In this document: positions 26,957 through 37,237 of the stretch, piece by piece
Position numbering within the stretch: the first letter of the stretch is position 1
Layout: each line of letters starts with the position of its first letter
Assembly: GCF_900106695.1 (NCBI RefSeq)
Contig: NZ_FNMZ01000001.1
Location: 558,001-622,000 of the forward strand
From: Albimonas donghaensis
Lineage (GTDB): Bacteria > Pseudomonadota > Alphaproteobacteria > Rhodobacterales > Rhodobacteraceae
Length of the DNA: 64,000 nt
Direction of reading: 5' to 3'
Position numbers and translations under genes: made by a program
Notes under the pieces: model-generated
Databases searched by the model: none
The model's input: the letters and a program-made list of their open reading frames with translations, nothing else
Told to the model about the DNA's origin: nothing

Positions 26957-29152
26957 ATGACAATCGCCCGCCCGCAGGACAAGCCATCCGACGCCCGTCG
27001 CCCTATGCGACGTCTCCGCCTCGCCCGGTTCATGCGGGCGGGGGCGGGCGAGGCATGGGCGCGCCTGGTCGAGGCCGAGCGCCGGCGCGCCCCGCTCTGG
27101 GCGCCGGTTCTGGTGGCGCTGGGGGTGTGGATCTATTTCGCCCTGGCCGCCGAGCCGTCCAACTGGCTGGTGGCGCTGGCCGTGGCGGGGCCGGCGGCGG
27201 CGCTGCCGCTGGCGCTGGCCGGGCGGGCGCCGCCGGCGCTGGCGCTGGCCGCGGCGCTGGTGGCGGCGGGGTTCGCGTCTTCGGCCCTGCGCAGCCAGGT
27301 GGTGGCGGCGCCGGTGCTGTCGGCGCCGATCGACGCCACTCTCCAGGGCCGGGTGATCGAGGTCGCCCGCTCGCGCGCCGACCGGCGGCGGGTGACGCTC
27401 GCCGATCTCGTGGTCTACGGCCTGCCGCCCGAACAGACGCCCGCCACCGCCCGCATCACCTTGCTGGAAGGCGACTTCGCCCGCCCCGTGCGGCTGGGAG
27501 AGCGTATCGAGGTCTTCGCCCGGCTGGGGCCGCCGCTGGGGCCGGTGGAGCCTGGGGGCTTCGATTTCCGCCGCCACGCCTGGTTCGAGGGGCTGGGCGC
27601 CATCGGCTTCGCCCGCGGGCCGCTGGTCGGCGCCAATGCCGAAACCGCGGGGACGGCGGAGGCCGACGAGGGGACGATCACCCGGCTGTCGGCCTGGCTG
27701 GAGCAGACCCGCGGCGCGATGACCGAGGGCATTCTCGAAGCGCTGCCGGGACGCGAGGGCGCGTTCGCCGCGGCGATCCTGACCGGCGTCCGTTCCGAGG
27801 TGCGGCGGGATGAGCTGCAGGACCTGCGCGATTCCAACCTCGCGCATCTGCTGGCGATCTCCGGGCTGCATATGGGGCTGCTGGCCGGGCTGGCCTTCGC
27901 CGCGGCGCGGCTGGCCATCGCGGCGGCGCCGGGGCTGGCGGTGCGGATCCCGGCCAAGAAGGCGGCGGCGGGGGCGGCGCTTGCGGCGGCGCTGGCCTAT
28001 CTGGTGCTGTCGGGCGCCTCGGTCGCCACGCAGCGCGCCTTCGCCATGGCGGCGGCGGCGCTGATCGCGGTGATGATCGACCGGCCGGCGATCTCCATGC
28101 GGGCGCTGGCGGCGGCGGCGCTGGCGATTCTGCTGGTGCGGCCCGAAAGCCTGATGGGCGCGGGATTCCAGATGTCCTTCGCCGCCACGCTGGCGCTGGT
28201 GGCGATCTACGAGGGCGTGCGGGAGGGCGGCTGGCTGAGGCTCGACCGCGGGTCCGAACGCCGGGTCTGGCCGCGCCGCCTGGCGTTGTGGGGGGCGGGG
28301 CTGCTGCTGACCTCGCTGGTGGCGGGGATGGCGACGGCGCCCTTCGCGGCGGCGAGCTTCAACCGGCTGACCACCTGGGGCCTGCCCGCGAACCTGGCGG
28401 CGGCGCCGGTGATGGCCTTCTGGGTGGCGCCGTTCGGCGCGCTCTCGGCGGTGCTGGCGCCGTTCGGGCTGCAATCCCTCGCGCTGGTTCCGATGGGCTG
28501 GGGGATCGGGTTCATCCTCGACGTCGCGGCCTGGGCGGCGGGGATGCCCGGCGCGGTGCGGCCGGTGCCGGAAGCTCCGGCGGGGGCGATGGGGCTGGTG
28601 GCGTTCGGGGGGCTGTGGCTCGCGATCTGGCGCACGCCGCTGCGCTGGGCCGGGGCCGTCGCGGCCTGCGCGGGGCTGGCCCTGTGGACGTTCGGAGCCA
28701 CCCGGCCGGAGGCGCTGGTGGCGCCTGACGGCGTGGCGATCGGCGTGATGGGCGACCTTGGCCGGGCCGTGGACCGGGCGCGGGGCGCGGGCTACGTGAT
28801 CGAGACCTGGCTGGCCAATGACGGCGATGCGGCCGACCAGGCCGAAGCCGCGGTGCGGCCGGGCGTGGATCGGGCGGCCAAGCAGGCCTCGGCCGAGTTG
28901 TCCAACGGCTGGCGGCTGGTGCTGCTGGAGGGGCTGGTGCGGCCGGATCGGATGGCGGCGGCCTGCGTCCCGCGCACGGTGCTGGTGGCGCCGGCGGCGC
29001 GGCAGCCCGGGGTGGGGCCGTGCCTGAGCTTCGACCGGGCCGCGCTGGACCGGCTGGGCGCGCTGTCGGTGACGCCCGAAGGGGACACGGTGCGCATCCG
29101 CGGCGCGTTGACCGATGCCATCGACCGCCCCTGGGGCGCTGTCGGACGCTGA
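26957..29152 (+). CDS. comEC: ComEC/Rec2-like competence membrane protein
   Basis: 731-residue polytopic membrane protein, the channel through which single-stranded DNA crosses the inner membrane in natural transformation. It has the N-terminal DUF4131-like OB region (about 70-230) and the Competence domain with [18 protein letters not shown] and [21 protein letters not shown]. The C-terminal part (about 570-731) has no HxHxDH metallo-beta-lactamase motif, as in other alphaproteobacterial ComEC proteins. Start chosen at ATG 26957; an upstream in-frame start would run into gltX. Confidence 0.9.
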   Translation: MTIARPQDKPSDARRPMRRLRLARFMRAGAGEAWARLVEAERRRAPLWAPVLVALGVWIYFALAAEPSNWLVALAVAGPAAALPLALAGRAPPALALAAALVAAGFASSALRSQVVAAPVLSAPIDATLQGRVIEVARSRADRRRVTLADLVVYGLPPEQTPATARITLLEGDFARPVRLGERIEVFARLGPPLGPVEPGGFDFRRHAWFEGLGAIGFARGPLVGANAETAGTAEADEGTITRLSAWLEQTRGAMTEGILEALPGREGAFAAAILTGVRSEVRRDELQDLRDSNLAHLLAISGLHMGLLAGLAFAAARLAIAAAPGLAVRIPAKKAAAGAALAAALAYLVLSGASVATQRAFAMAAAALIAVMIDRPAISMRALAAAALAILLVRPESLMGAGFQMSFAATLALVAIYEGVREGGWLRLDRGSERRVWPRRLALWGAGLLLTSLVAGMATAPFAAASFNRLTTWGLPANLAAAPVMAFWVAPFGALSAVLAPFGLQSLALVPMGWGIGFILDVAAWAAGMPGAVRPVPEAPAGAMGLVAFGGLWLAIWRTPLRWAGAVAACAGLALWTFGATRPEALVAPDGVAIGVMGDLGRAVDRARGAGYVIETWLANDGDAADQAEAAVRPGVDRAAKQASAELSNGWRLVLLEGLVRPDRMAAACVPRTVLVAPAARQPGVGPCLSFDRAALDRLGALSVTPEGDTVRIRGALTDAIDRPWGAVGR

Positions 29153-29635
29153 GCCCGCGACGGGGGCCCCCGATGTCCGAAGGCGCGTTGGCTGACAGCT
29201 CGTCGCAGGCGCCGCGTCTCGCGCGCGCTGGTGGCGACGCGGCGCCCGCGGCGCGCGGCGAGGGCGGCGCGGATGGCGAGCGGCGCGGGACGGCGGGGGC
29301 AGGCGCAGGGGCGCGGACCGCATCTCCGCACGGCTGACCGACCATCGAGCCGACGTCTGCGGGACGATCCGGGCATAGCCGGACGGCCGCCGATCCGGCC
29401 GGGCTTCGCGCCACGCATTCGACAGGGAAAGGGAGTGTCCACCGCGCGGCGGCGCGCAGGACCGGCGCCCCGACAGGGGGCGCCGGTCCTGCGCGCCGCC
29501 GGCGAGGCGTTTTCAGCAAAGGACGCCACGGTCGCCGGAGGCGCCGAGACGGGGACGTTTCACGGGGCCGCGTCAGGGCCGACGCCTCGATCCGCAGAGG
29601 CGCGCGGCCCGGGTCTCCCCGGGGGCGCGGCGCCG
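29153..29635. other. Intergenic region between comEC and lexA with a 25-bp hairpin
   Basis: 483 bases between convergent genes with no recognisable gene. Its notable content is the very long perfect inverted repeat at 29447-29501, listed separately. Confidence 0.6.
29447..29501. terminator. Perfect 25-bp inverted repeat, five-base loop
   Basis: Arms of 25 bp pair without a mismatch (left 29447-29471, right 29477-29501; core GCGCAGGACCGGCGCC) around the loop GACAG. GCGTTTTC follows on the plus strand. It lies between the 3' ends of comEC and lexA, where it could terminate one or both. It is about twice as long as the other terminators in the window. Confidence 0.6.
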
Positions 29636-30343
29636 TCAGTAGGTGCGGATCAGGCCGACCAGCCGGCCCTGCACCGTCACCTGATCCTCCCGGAACAGGC
29701 GCGTTTCGTAGAGCGGGTTGGCGGCCTCCAGCGCGATCATGCCGTTCTGGCGGCGGAGGCGCTTGAGGGTCGCTTCCTCCTCCTCCACCAGCGCCACGAC
29801 GATGTCGCCGTTGCTGGCGGTGTCGCACCGCTCCACCACCACGAGATCGCCGTCATGGATGCCGGCGTCGACCATCGAGTCGCCCTTGACCTCCAGCGCG
29901 TAATGCTCCCCGCCGCGGCCGATCATGCCGCCGGGCACGCCGACCATACGCTCCTGGTGCTGTATGGCGGAGATCGGCACGCCCGCCGCGATCCGGCCCA
30001 TCAGCGGCACCGAGGCCGCGGCCTCCGGCTCGTAACCCGGAATGGCGGAGGCGGCGGCGGGCGCGGGGCGCGCGCCTTCGATCACCCGGGGGCGGAAGCC
30101 GGGGGCGGGCTCCGCCGCGCCGCCAAGGCTTTCGGGCAGCTTCACGATCTCGATCGCCCGGGCGCGATGCGCCAGCCGGCGGATGAAGCCGCGTTCCTCC
30201 AGCGCCGTGATCAGGCGGTGAATCCCGGACTTGGAGCGGAGGTCCAGAGCCTCCTTCATCTCATCGAAAGAGGGCGACACCCCGTCGACCTGCACGCGCT
30301 CATGGATGAAGCGCAGAAGATCGAGCTGTTTCCTGGTGAGCAT
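29636..30343 (-). CDS. lexA: LexA repressor
   Basis: 235-residue SOS repressor and self-cleaving protease. Winged-helix DNA-binding domain at residues 1-65 ([21 protein letters not shown]). The cleavage site is A120-G121 in GRIAAGVP; the catalytic dyad is S156 (KGDSMVDAG) and K194 (ATLKRL). The linker (about 70-110) is longer and more Ala/Pro-rich than in E. coli LexA. A GAAC-N7-GAAC box overlaps the predicted -10 of its own promoter, so it represses itself. Confidence 0.97.
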   Translation of the reverse strand: MLTRKQLDLLRFIHERVQVDGVSPSFDEMKEALDLRSKSGIHRLITALEERGFIRRLAHRARAIEIVKLPESLGGAAEPAPGFRPRVIEGARPAPAAASAIPGYEPEAAASVPLMGRIAAGVPISAIQHQERMVGVPGGMIGRGGEHYALEVKGDSMVDAGIHDGDLVVVERCDTASNGDIVVALVEEEEATLKRLRRQNGMIALEAANPLYETRLFREDQVTVQGRLVGLIRTY

Positions 30344-30420
30344 GACGGCGCGAACCCCTCCGCTTCCTGCGTGGCACCGGCGCGCGAGCCTTTCGCGACC
30401 GACGGGTATCTTGCCGTCAA

Positions 30421-30449
30421 GTTCTACTAACGTTCTTGTTTTGTGTCAA
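30421..30449 (-). promoter_or_regulatory. lexA promoter with overlapping SOS box
   Basis: On the minus strand: -35 TTGACA (30444-30449), 17-base spacer, -10 TAGAAC (30421-30426). The alphaproteobacterial LexA site GAAC-GTTAGTA-GAAC (30421-30435; GTTC-N7-GTTC on the plus strand) covers the -10. This is the direct-repeat SOS box known from Rhodobacter and other alphaproteobacteria. Confidence 0.88.
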
Positions 30450-30499
30450 CGCGTTCGTGTTCCGCCCCGGTTTTCCGCGCGCGTCCAGGGCGTAAACCG

Positions 30500-31720
30500 T
30501 CAGAGCCGCAGGATCTCCACCGCGGCCCCGGCCGGCATTTCAGGCGCGCCCGCGGGCAACACCGCGAGCGCGTCCGCCTCGGCCAGAACCGAGAGCAGGG
30601 AGCTGTCCTGACGCTCCAGCACGCGGACGGAGAGGGCGCCGTCCGCGCCGCGGCCCAGCACGGCGCGGGCGTAGTGCTCGCGCCCGCCATTGGCCACGAC
30701 GGGGGCGGCCAGCCGCGCCGTCTCCCGCTCCAGCGGCCCGGCCGGCAGCCCCAGCATGGCGTCGAGCGCCGGGCGCAGGAAGACATGCCCGCAGACGATG
30801 GCCGAGACCGGGTTGCCCGGCAGCCCGACCATCGGGCGCCCACGCATCAGCCCCGCCATCAGCGGCTTGCCCGGCCGCATGGCGATGCGCCAGAAATCGA
30901 GCGCCATGCCGGCCGCTCCCGCCGCGCGGCCCACGAGGTCATGATCCCCAACCGAGGCCCCGCCCAGCGTCACCACCAGGTCGGCGCCCGCGGCCTCCGC
31001 GGCGTCGAAGGCGGCGGCGAGGCTGTGCATCGTGTCACGCGCGATCGGCAGCATCCGCGGATCGGCGCCAAGGGCCGCCAGCATCGCGTGCAGCCCGTAA
31101 GTGTTGGAGGACACGATCTGATCGGGGCCGGGGGTCTCTCCCGGTTCCACCAGCTCGTCGCCCGTGGCGATCAGGGCGATGACGGGGCGGCGGCGGACCT
31201 CGACCCGGGGCAGGTTCATCGCCGCCAGCAGCGCCACATCGCGCGAGGTCAGGCGGCGGGGCGCGGTCAGCCGGTCGCCCTCGGAGAAATCGCCGCCGGC
31301 GGGGCGGATATGGCGGGCGTCGTCGAACCCCTCGCGGACCCGGATGCGGCCCGGCGCCGGCGTCTCCGCGTCTTCCTGGATCAGCACCCTGTCGGCGCCT
31401 TCGGGGACGGGAGCGCCGGTGAAGATGCGCACCGCCTCGCCCGGGCCCACCGCGCCGGCGAAGCCGCGGCCGGCCTGCGCCTCGCCGATCACGCGGTACT
31501 CGGCCCCCGGCGCCAGCCCCGCGTCCCGCAGGGCGTAGCCGTCCATGGCGGAGGCGGCGAAGGGCGGCTGGGTGCGGCGCGCCACGGCGTCGGAGGCCAG
31601 CACGCGGCCCGCGGCCCGGGTCAGCGGAACCTCCTCGGTCCCCATGAGCGGCATCAGCGCGATCAGGCGGGCCAGCGCCTCGGGGACCGGCAGCAGCGGC
31701 GCCTTGGGCGCGTCGCTCAC
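30500..31720 (-). CDS. moeA: Molybdopterin molybdenumtransferase MoeA
   Basis: 406-residue enzyme inserting molybdate into adenylylated molybdopterin. Typical motifs: [33 protein letters not shown], the active-site [14 protein letters not shown] and [10 protein letters not shown], then GLPGNPVSA. It overlaps moaC by ATGA and is coupled to it. Its end is about 150 bases from the lexA start, and lexA has a promoter of its own there. Confidence 0.97.
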   Translation of the reverse strand: MSDAPKAPLLPVPEALARLIALMPLMGTEEVPLTRAAGRVLASDAVARRTQPPFAASAMDGYALRDAGLAPGAEYRVIGEAQAGRGFAGAVGPGEAVRIFTGAPVPEGADRVLIQEDAETPAPGRIRVREGFDDARHIRPAGGDFSEGDRLTAPRRLTSRDVALLAAMNLPRVEVRRRPVIALIATGDELVEPGETPGPDQIVSSNTYGLHAMLAALGADPRMLPIARDTMHSLAAAFDAAEAAGADLVVTLGGASVGDHDLVGRAAGAAGMALDFWRIAMRPGKPLMAGLMRGRPMVGLPGNPVSAIVCGHVFLRPALDAMLGLPAGPLERETARLAAPVVANGGREHYARAVLGRGADGALSVRVLERQDSSLLSVLAEADALAVLPAGAPEMPAGAAVEILRL

Positions 31721-32190
31721 TCGGCTTCCCAGCGGCCGGACTTGCCGCCCTCCTTCAACACCACGCGGGTGTCGGTCAGGCGCATGCCCCGGTCCACCGC
31801 CTTGACCATGTCGTAGACGGTGAGCTGGGCGACGGAGACGGCGGTCAGCGCCTCCATCTCCACCCCCGTGCGGCCGGTGGTGCGCACGGTGGCCTCGATC
31901 TCCACCCGGTTGGTGTCGGGCGCGCAGACGAGGTCCACGGTGACCTTGGTGACGGGCAGCGGATGGCAGAGCGGGATCAGGTCGGCGGTGCGCTTGGCCC
32001 CCATGATGCCGGCGAGCCGGGCGACCGCGAGCACGTCGCCCTTGGCGGCCTGGCCGGCCTGGATCAGGGCCAGCGTCTCGGGCGCCATGACCACCGCGCC
32101 GCGGGCGGTGGCGGTGCGGGCGGTCTCCGCCTTGTCGGAGACGTCGACCATCTGCGCGTCGCCCTTGGCGTCGAAATGGGTGAGGGACAT
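31717..32190 (-). CDS. moaC: Cyclic pyranopterin monophosphate synthase MoaC
   Basis: 157-residue enzyme completing cyclic pyranopterin monophosphate in molybdenum cofactor synthesis. Family motifs: [41 protein letters not shown] and the catalytic Asp/Lys segment [16 protein letters not shown] precedes the start by eleven bases. It follows trpC by 82 bases on the same strand, the trpC-moaC-moeA order usual in Rhodobacterales. Confidence 0.97.
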   Translation of the reverse strand: MSLTHFDAKGDAQMVDVSDKAETARTATARGAVVMAPETLALIQAGQAAKGDVLAVARLAGIMGAKRTADLIPLCHPLPVTKVTVDLVCAPDTNRVEIEATVRTTGRTGVEMEALTAVSVAQLTVYDMVKAVDRGMRLTDTRVVLKEGGKSGRWEAE

Positions 32191-32272
32191 CGGGGTCCGT
32201 GCCTCCGGAAGGCGGGGAAGGGAGAGGGCCGCGGCCGGGCGGCTCAGCCGCCGGCCATCGAGACCGGGCGGG

Positions 32273-33082
32273 TCATGCGCCCGAGGCGACCGGGTCGGCC
32301 AGCAGCGCCTTGGTGGCCCCGGCGACGTCGCCCTGGCGCATCAGGCTTTCGCCGATCAGGAAGGTGCGGGCCCCGGCGCGGGACATGCGGGCGAGGTCGG
32401 CCGGCGCGAACAGCCCGGATTCGGACACCAGCACGCAATCCGCCGGCGCGGATTCGGCCAGCGCTTCGGTGGTCTCCAGCCGGGTTTCGAACGTGCGCAG
32501 GTCGCGGTTGTTGATCCCGATCAGGGGCGAGTTCAGCTTGTGGGCGCGCTCCATCTCCTCGGCGTCATGGACCTCGATCAGCGCGTCCATGCCCCAGGCG
32601 ATGGCGGCGTCCTCAAGCTCCAGCGCCTGGTCGTCGGAGACGGCGGCGAGGATGATCAGGATGCAGTCCGCCCCGAGCGCGCGGGATTCGACGACCTGCC
32701 ACGGGTCGTAGAGGAAATCCTTGCGCAGGCAGGGCAGGGCGACGGCGTCGCGGGCGGCCTCCAGGAACTCGGGCGCGCCCTGGAAGGAGGGGCCGTCGGT
32801 CAGCACCGACAGGCAGGCGGCGCCGCCATAGCTGTAGGCGCGGGCCAGCGCGGGCGGATCGAAGTCCTCCCGGATCAGGCCCTTGGAGGGGCTGGCTTTC
32901 TTGATCTCGGCGATCAGCGCGTAGTCGCCAAGCTCATGCTTGCGGCGCAGGGCGTTGACGAAGCCGCGGGGGGCTTCGGCGCGGCGCGCGGCTTCCTCGA
33001 CGGCGGCGAGCGGCCGCGCCGCCTTTCCGGCGGCGATCTCGTCGAGCTTGTAGGCGCGGATGCGGTCGAGAATGTCGGTCAT
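32273..33082 (-). CDS. trpC: Indole-3-glycerol phosphate synthase
   Basis: 269-residue TIM-barrel enzyme of tryptophan synthesis, closing the indole ring. Catalytic and phosphate-binding segments are clear: [48 protein letters not shown] and SESGL. Monofunctional (no TrpF fusion). In relatives trpD precedes it directly; here a dienelactone hydrolase and a plus-strand gene intervene, so trpC must have its own promoter. Confidence 0.97.
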   Translation of the reverse strand: MTDILDRIRAYKLDEIAAGKAARPLAAVEEAARRAEAPRGFVNALRRKHELGDYALIAEIKKASPSKGLIREDFDPPALARAYSYGGAACLSVLTDGPSFQGAPEFLEAARDAVALPCLRKDFLYDPWQVVESRALGADCILIILAAVSDDQALELEDAAIAWGMDALIEVHDAEEMERAHKLNSPLIGINNRDLRTFETRLETTEALAESAPADCVLVSESGLFAPADLARMSRAGARTFLIGESLMRQGDVAGATKALLADPVASGA

Positions 33083-33274
33083 GCAGGGGTGTTAACGCGG
33101 GCCGGGACGATTTGGAAGAACGGGCTGGCGCCGGTGGGGCGGAAACGGCCTTTTTTCGCGGCGGGGAAGCGGCGGCGGCGGGGAGGTTCCGCGAGGGGAT
33201 GCGACGACATGGCCACGGGCGGAAAGGGACGCGCGAGGCCAGAAAGGCGGCATGACCTCGAGGACCGAAACCCG

Positions 33275-33796
33275 ATGAGCGGCGCCCGCCGCCCCACGCC
33301 GCTGGAACCTGGCCAGACCGGGACCCGCAGGCTGCGCGGACCCGGCTCCGCGGGCGTCGGGGGCTCCGGGGGCGTCGGGGGCAGGTCCGGGCCGGGCGGA
33401 CCGGGCGCCGAGGCCGGGGCGGAGGCGCCGAAGACCTCGCCCTCCCGCGGCGCATCGGGCGTCCTGCGTCCCTCGCCCTTGCAACCGGGTCAGCGCAGCG
33501 CCGCGGCGCGGGCGGCCTTCTCGCCGCCGCCGCGCACGCCGCGGGCGCCGGCCTCTTCCGGGCATAACCAGGGGCCGCCGCTGACCGGGGGCTTCGCGCT
33601 CTTCGCCTGGCGCAAGGCCAAGGCCGAGGCCTGGAAGCCGCCGCATCCCGAGGTGCTGCGGCGCCGGGTCAAATACGCCGCGGAATGCGGGCTGACCTAT
33701 CGGGAATACACGCTCGAGATCATGGAGCGCGGGCGCTGGCTGACCCCCGAGAAGGACGCCGAGCGCATCGCCCGCATCATCGCGGAGCGCGGCTGA
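33275..33796 (+). CDS. Small uncharacterised protein with GHNQGPPL motif
   Basis: About 173 residues. The first 95 are low-complexity Gly/Pro/Ala (GVGGSGGVGG, SPPPRTPRAP). The last 78 look like a real conserved domain: HNQGPPLTGG, then FAWRKAKAEAWKPPHPEVLRRRVKYAAECGL (only the pattern W..AKAEAW..P..EV..RR matters), YREYTLEIMERGRWLT and a charged end. Similar (H/D)NxGPPL...W..A......P..V..R..RA...GL.Y..Y proteins occur in Rhodobacterales; I know of no function. Start is uncertain: ATG 33275 has GAGGA upstream, but translation could begin later. Confidence 0.6.
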   Translation: MSGARRPTPLEPGQTGTRRLRGPGSAGVGGSGGVGGRSGPGGPGAEAGAEAPKTSPSRGASGVLRPSPLQPGQRSAAARAAFSPPPRTPRAPASSGHNQGPPLTGGFALFAWRKAKAEAWKPPHPEVLRRRVKYAAECGLTYREYTLEIMERGRWLTPEKDAERIARIIAERG

Positions 33797-33973
33797 CCCC
33801 GCCCGAAGCCGCGCGTCGCCCGGCCCGCGGGCGGCCGCGTTGCGCCCGCGCGGCGCTTCGCCCGGTCGCGTGCGGCCCGGTCGCCTGCCGCGGCCGTCGC
33901 CATCCCGCGGCTTCGGTTCCGCGCGCCGCGGGCGCCCCGGTCCCACCGGCGCGCCCTCGACGCGGCGCCCGGC

Positions 33974-34693
33974 TCAGGCGTCCAGCACCTCGCCCAGAAA
34001 GTTCCCCATCGCCTGAAAGGAGCGCCGGTCGGCGTCGGGCGAATACATCGCCCGTCCGGGCGTGTTCGCCCCCGGCGTGGTGAAGGCGTGGACCGTCTGG
34101 CCATAGGCGTGGATCTGCCAGTCCGCTCCGGCCTCGGTCAGCTCCGTCGCCAGGGCCAGCACCGTGTCCGGCGTGGCCAGGGGATCGTCCCAGCCATGCA
34201 GCACCAGAACCTTGGCCGAGATCGGGTTCGCCGGCAGGGGGTTCGGCGTGAACACGCCGTGCAGCGACACCGCGCCCACCAGCCCCTCGGGCGCCGCCCG
34301 CGCCAGATCCAGCGCGCAGAGCCCGCCGAAGCAGTAGCCCGCGGCGGCGATCCGGCCCGCGTCGATCTCCGGCAGCGCCTTGAACGCGTCGAGCGCCGCC
34401 AGCAGCCGCGCCCGCAACCCCGCGCGATCCGCGACCATGCCCTGCATCCGCACCATGGGGTCGACGTCCTTCGCCATCTCCTCCACCCCGTAGGGGTCGA
34501 GCAGCAGCACCGGCCGGCCCGTGGCGGCGAGCTTCTCGGCATTGGCCTTCATGCCGGGAATCACTCCCTGGAAGGCCGGGGCCATCAGCACGGCGGGAGC
34601 GGGGGCCGAGAGCCCCTCGGGCAGGCACAGCCAACCCCGGCAGGCGGTCGCGCCGTCGGCATAGTCGAAGTCTCGGGTGGCGATGGCGGTCAT
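33974..34693 (-). CDS. Dienelactone hydrolase family protein
   Basis: 239-residue alpha/beta hydrolase of the dienelactone hydrolase family. Nucleophile C121 in AAGYCFGGLCALD, acid D169 or D170 in LHGWDDPLA and base H202 in YGQTVHAFTTPGA match the Cys-Asp-His triad. The ATG at 34693 has AGGGAG upstream. It lies between trpD and trpC on the same strand, where no gene is expected; no aromatic ring-cleavage gene is nearby, so its substrate is open. Confidence 0.9.
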   Translation of the reverse strand: MTAIATRDFDYADGATACRGWLCLPEGLSAPAPAVLMAPAFQGVIPGMKANAEKLAATGRPVLLLDPYGVEEMAKDVDPMVRMQGMVADRAGLRARLLAALDAFKALPEIDAGRIAAAGYCFGGLCALDLARAAPEGLVGAVSLHGVFTPNPLPANPISAKVLVLHGWDDPLATPDTVLALATELTEAGADWQIHAYGQTVHAFTTPGANTPGRAMYSPDADRRSFQAMGNFLGEVLDA

Positions 34694-34977
34694 GGGCGGG
34701 GCTCCCTGCGGTGTTTTCCGGATCAGCCGGCAGGGAAACCGATGCGGGGAGGATTGGGAAGGCGATTCCCCCTGATCCCCCTGAGGCGCCCGGATCCGCC
34801 GCGCCGGGACCCTATGCGCCGCAGCGCGTCCCCGCGTCCGTCCCCCGGCCCGGCCAGGCGCAGCGTCGAGGGCGACGACTCGGACCGAAACGGATCCGTC
34901 CCCCGCGCCCCCCCGCACGGCGACGGGGGCATATGCGACCGTCGCGTGGCCAGGTCGGACCCCGGCCCGGTCCCGGC

Positions 34978-35991
34978 TCAGCCGGAGGTGATGCGGGCCA
35001 GCGCCTCGGCCTTGGCGCGGGCGCGGCCGGCGTCGATGGCCTCGGCCGCCATGGCGGCGCCTTCCTTGAGATCCGAGGCCGCGCCTGCCACCACCAGCCC
35101 CGCGGCCGCGTTCAGCAGCACCGCGTCGCGATAGGCCCCCGGCGCGCCGTCGAGCAGCGCCTTGAGGGCGGCGCCGTTGGCCTCCGGGGCGCCGCCCTCG
35201 ATGGCCTCGAACGGGTGGACGGGCAGGCCCGCGTCCTCGGGATGGATCTCGAAGTCGCGCAGGGCGCCGTCACGGGTCTCCACCGCGGCGGTGGTCCCGG
35301 CGATGGAGATCTCGTCGGTCCCGTCCGAGCCATGCACCAGCCAGGCGCGTTCGGTCCCGAGCGCGCCCAGGACCTCGGCCATCGGGCGCAGCCAGGCCGC
35401 CGAAAAGGCGCCGGTGAGCTGGCGCGTCACGCCCGCCGGGTTGGTCATCGGCCCGAGCAGGTTGAACACCGTCCGGGCGCCGAGTTCCGCCCGCGCCGGC
35501 CCCACGAAGCGCATGGCGGGGTGGTGCATCGGGGCCATCATGAAGGCGATCCCGGCCTCGTCCAGCGCCTTCTGCGCGATCTCGGCGGGGACCATGACGT
35601 TGACCCCGATCACCGACAGCGCGTCGGCGGAGCCCGACCTGGACGACAGGTTGCGGTTGCCATGCTTGGCCACCGGCACGCCCGCCCCCGCCACGACCAG
35701 CGCCGCGGCGGTGGAGATGTTGAGCGTGCCCTTGCCGTCGCCCCCGGTGCCCACGATGTCGATCGCCCCTTCGGGCGCCCGCACGCGGGTCATCTTGGCG
35801 CGCATCACGGCGGTGGCGGCGGCGATCTCGTCCACCGTCTCGCCCCGCGCGCGCAGGGCCATCAGGAAGCCGCCCATCTGGGCGGGCGTGGCCTCGCCGG
35901 ACATGATGGCGTCGAAGGCGGCCTCGGCCTCGGCGCGGCTCAGGGGGGCGTCGGCGGCCTTGTTGATCAGCGGTTTGAGCGCATCCGACAT
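34978..35991 (-). CDS. trpD: Anthranilate phosphoribosyltransferase
   Basis: 337-residue enzyme adding phosphoribose to anthranilate. [17 protein letters not shown] binds the pyrophosphate of [21 protein letters not shown] is the second signature, and the C-terminal TAAVETRDG region is normal. Its start codon shares a base with the trpG stop (TGATG), so the two are translationally coupled. The 285 bases after its end hold no gene. Confidence 0.97.
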   Translation of the reverse strand: MSDALKPLINKAADAPLSRAEAEAAFDAIMSGEATPAQMGGFLMALRARGETVDEIAAATAVMRAKMTRVRAPEGAIDIVGTGGDGKGTLNISTAAALVVAGAGVPVAKHGNRNLSSRSGSADALSVIGVNVMVPAEIAQKALDEAGIAFMMAPMHHPAMRFVGPARAELGARTVFNLLGPMTNPAGVTRQLTGAFSAAWLRPMAEVLGALGTERAWLVHGSDGTDEISIAGTTAAVETRDGALRDFEIHPEDAGLPVHPFEAIEGGAPEANGAALKALLDGAPGAYRDAVLLNAAAGLVVAGAASDLKEGAAMAAEAIDAGRARAKAEALARITSG

Positions 35992-36641
35992 CAGGCCAGC
36001 GCCTCCATCCGGGCCTGCGCCGGGCCGGTGGGCACGCCCCAGGCGGGGGGCAGGGCGGCGGGGTCCATCAGCCCGGCGGCGACCAGGAAATTGCCGACCA
36101 GGCGGTGACCATGCTCGGTCGCGATCGACTCGGGGTGGAACTGCACCCCGTGGATCGGCAGGGTCCGGTGCTGCAGGCCCATGATCACGCCGGACGAGGT
36201 GTCGGCGGTGATCTCGAGGGCGTCGGGCAGGGTCTCCCGCTCCACCACCAGCGAATGGTAGCGGGTCGCGGTGAAGGCCTGCGGCAGGCCGGCGAAGACG
36301 CCCTTGTTCTCATGCCCGATGACCGAGGTCTTGCCGTGCAGCACCTCGTGGCAGCGGATCACCCGCCCGCCGAAGGCCTGGCCGATGGTCTGGTGGCCGA
36401 GGCAGACGCCGAACAGCGGCAGGGCGGCGTCGGCGCAGGCGGCGACCATGTCGAGGCAGATGCCGGCGCGGTCCGGGTCGCAGGGCCCGGGCGAAAGCAG
36501 CACGGCCGAGGGGTTCAGCGCCATCGCCGCGGCGGCGGTCATGTCGTCGTTGCGGATGACCTTCGCCTGGACGCCGAGCTCGCCCACGTAATGCACGAGG
36601 TTCCAGGTGAAGCTGTCGTAATTGTCGATCAGCAGCAGCAT
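35991..36641 (-). CDS. trpG: Anthranilate synthase glutamine amidotransferase subunit
   Basis: 216-residue class I glutamine amidotransferase giving ammonia to TrpE. Nucleophile Cys in [16 protein letters not shown]; His and Glu in [15 protein letters not shown]-terminal [19 protein letters not shown]. The same protein may serve 4-amino-4-deoxychorismate synthesis, as in some bacteria, since only one copy is seen. It is separated from trpE by two plus-strand genes instead of following it. Confidence 0.96.
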   Translation of the reverse strand: MLLLIDNYDSFTWNLVHYVGELGVQAKVIRNDDMTAAAAMALNPSAVLLSPGPCDPDRAGICLDMVAACADAALPLFGVCLGHQTIGQAFGGRVIRCHEVLHGKTSVIGHENKGVFAGLPQAFTATRYHSLVVERETLPDALEITADTSSGVIMGLQHRTLPIHGVQFHPESIATEHGHRLVGNFLVAAGLMDPAALPPAWGVPTGPAQARMEALA

Positions 36642-36894
36642 GTCCCGGACCTCCTTGATTGTGACGCCGCCGGCGCGCGGGAAGGCGCGGGGCGGAGGGC
36701 GGGGGCGACGTCGCGGCGCGGCCTGCGCTGCGTTCTGGCCAGCCCGGGCCCGCGGCGGCTATACATGCGGCGAAGCCCGCGCGCCCGTCAAGGCGGGCGG
36801 GCGCCGCGCGGGGGCTGGAAAAGGCCCCGCGGCGCGGAGACCCGGACATGCGGCCGCCGCGGACCCGATCCGCCCGCGGCCAGGAGGAGCTTTC

Positions 36895-37218
36895 ATGCTG
36901 CGCGGACTGATTTTCGGTTTCCTGCTGGCCGCCATCGCCGCCATGGTCGCGGCGGTCATGTTCCCGATGCCGGCGCCCGAGCCCGCCCCGGCCCCCGCCT
37001 CGGCCCCCGCGCCGGCCGCGGCCGAGCCCGCCCCCACGCCGAGCGCGACCCCCAGCCCGACGCCGGCCCCGACCACGAACACGGCCCCGACCACGAACAC
37101 GGGCGCGACTCCGAACGCGGACGCGGCGCCGGCCGAGAGCACCACGCCGGCGCCCACGTCGAGCGAGACCCCCGCCGCCGCCGCGCCCGCCGCGCCCGCC
37201 CCCGCCGCGACGGAATGA
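36895..37218 (+). CDS. Signal-anchored Pro/Ala/Thr-rich protein
   Basis: 107 residues: a hydrophobic N-terminal helix (LIFGFLLAAIAAMVAAVMF) and then about 80 residues almost wholly of Pro, Ala, Thr and Ser with short repeats (APTTNTAPTTNTG). AGGAGGAG just before the ATG supports translation. It looks like a membrane- or secretion-signal followed by an extended periplasmic linker without a domain. Function unknown. It is followed 20 bases later by a polytopic membrane protein gene, probably cotranscribed. Confidence 0.6.
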   Translation: MLRGLIFGFLLAAIAAMVAAVMFPMPAPEPAPAPASAPAPAAAEPAPTPSATPSPTPAPTTNTAPTTNTGATPNADAAPAESTTPAPTSSETPAAAAPAAPAPAATE

Positions 37219-37237
37219 GCCGGCCCCGCGCTTGAGC

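Noticed and set aside
26288-29323. 1011-codon frame opposite comEC and gltX
   Set aside because: Low-complexity Arg/Pro/Gln composition spanning two genes on both strands; no conserved segment.
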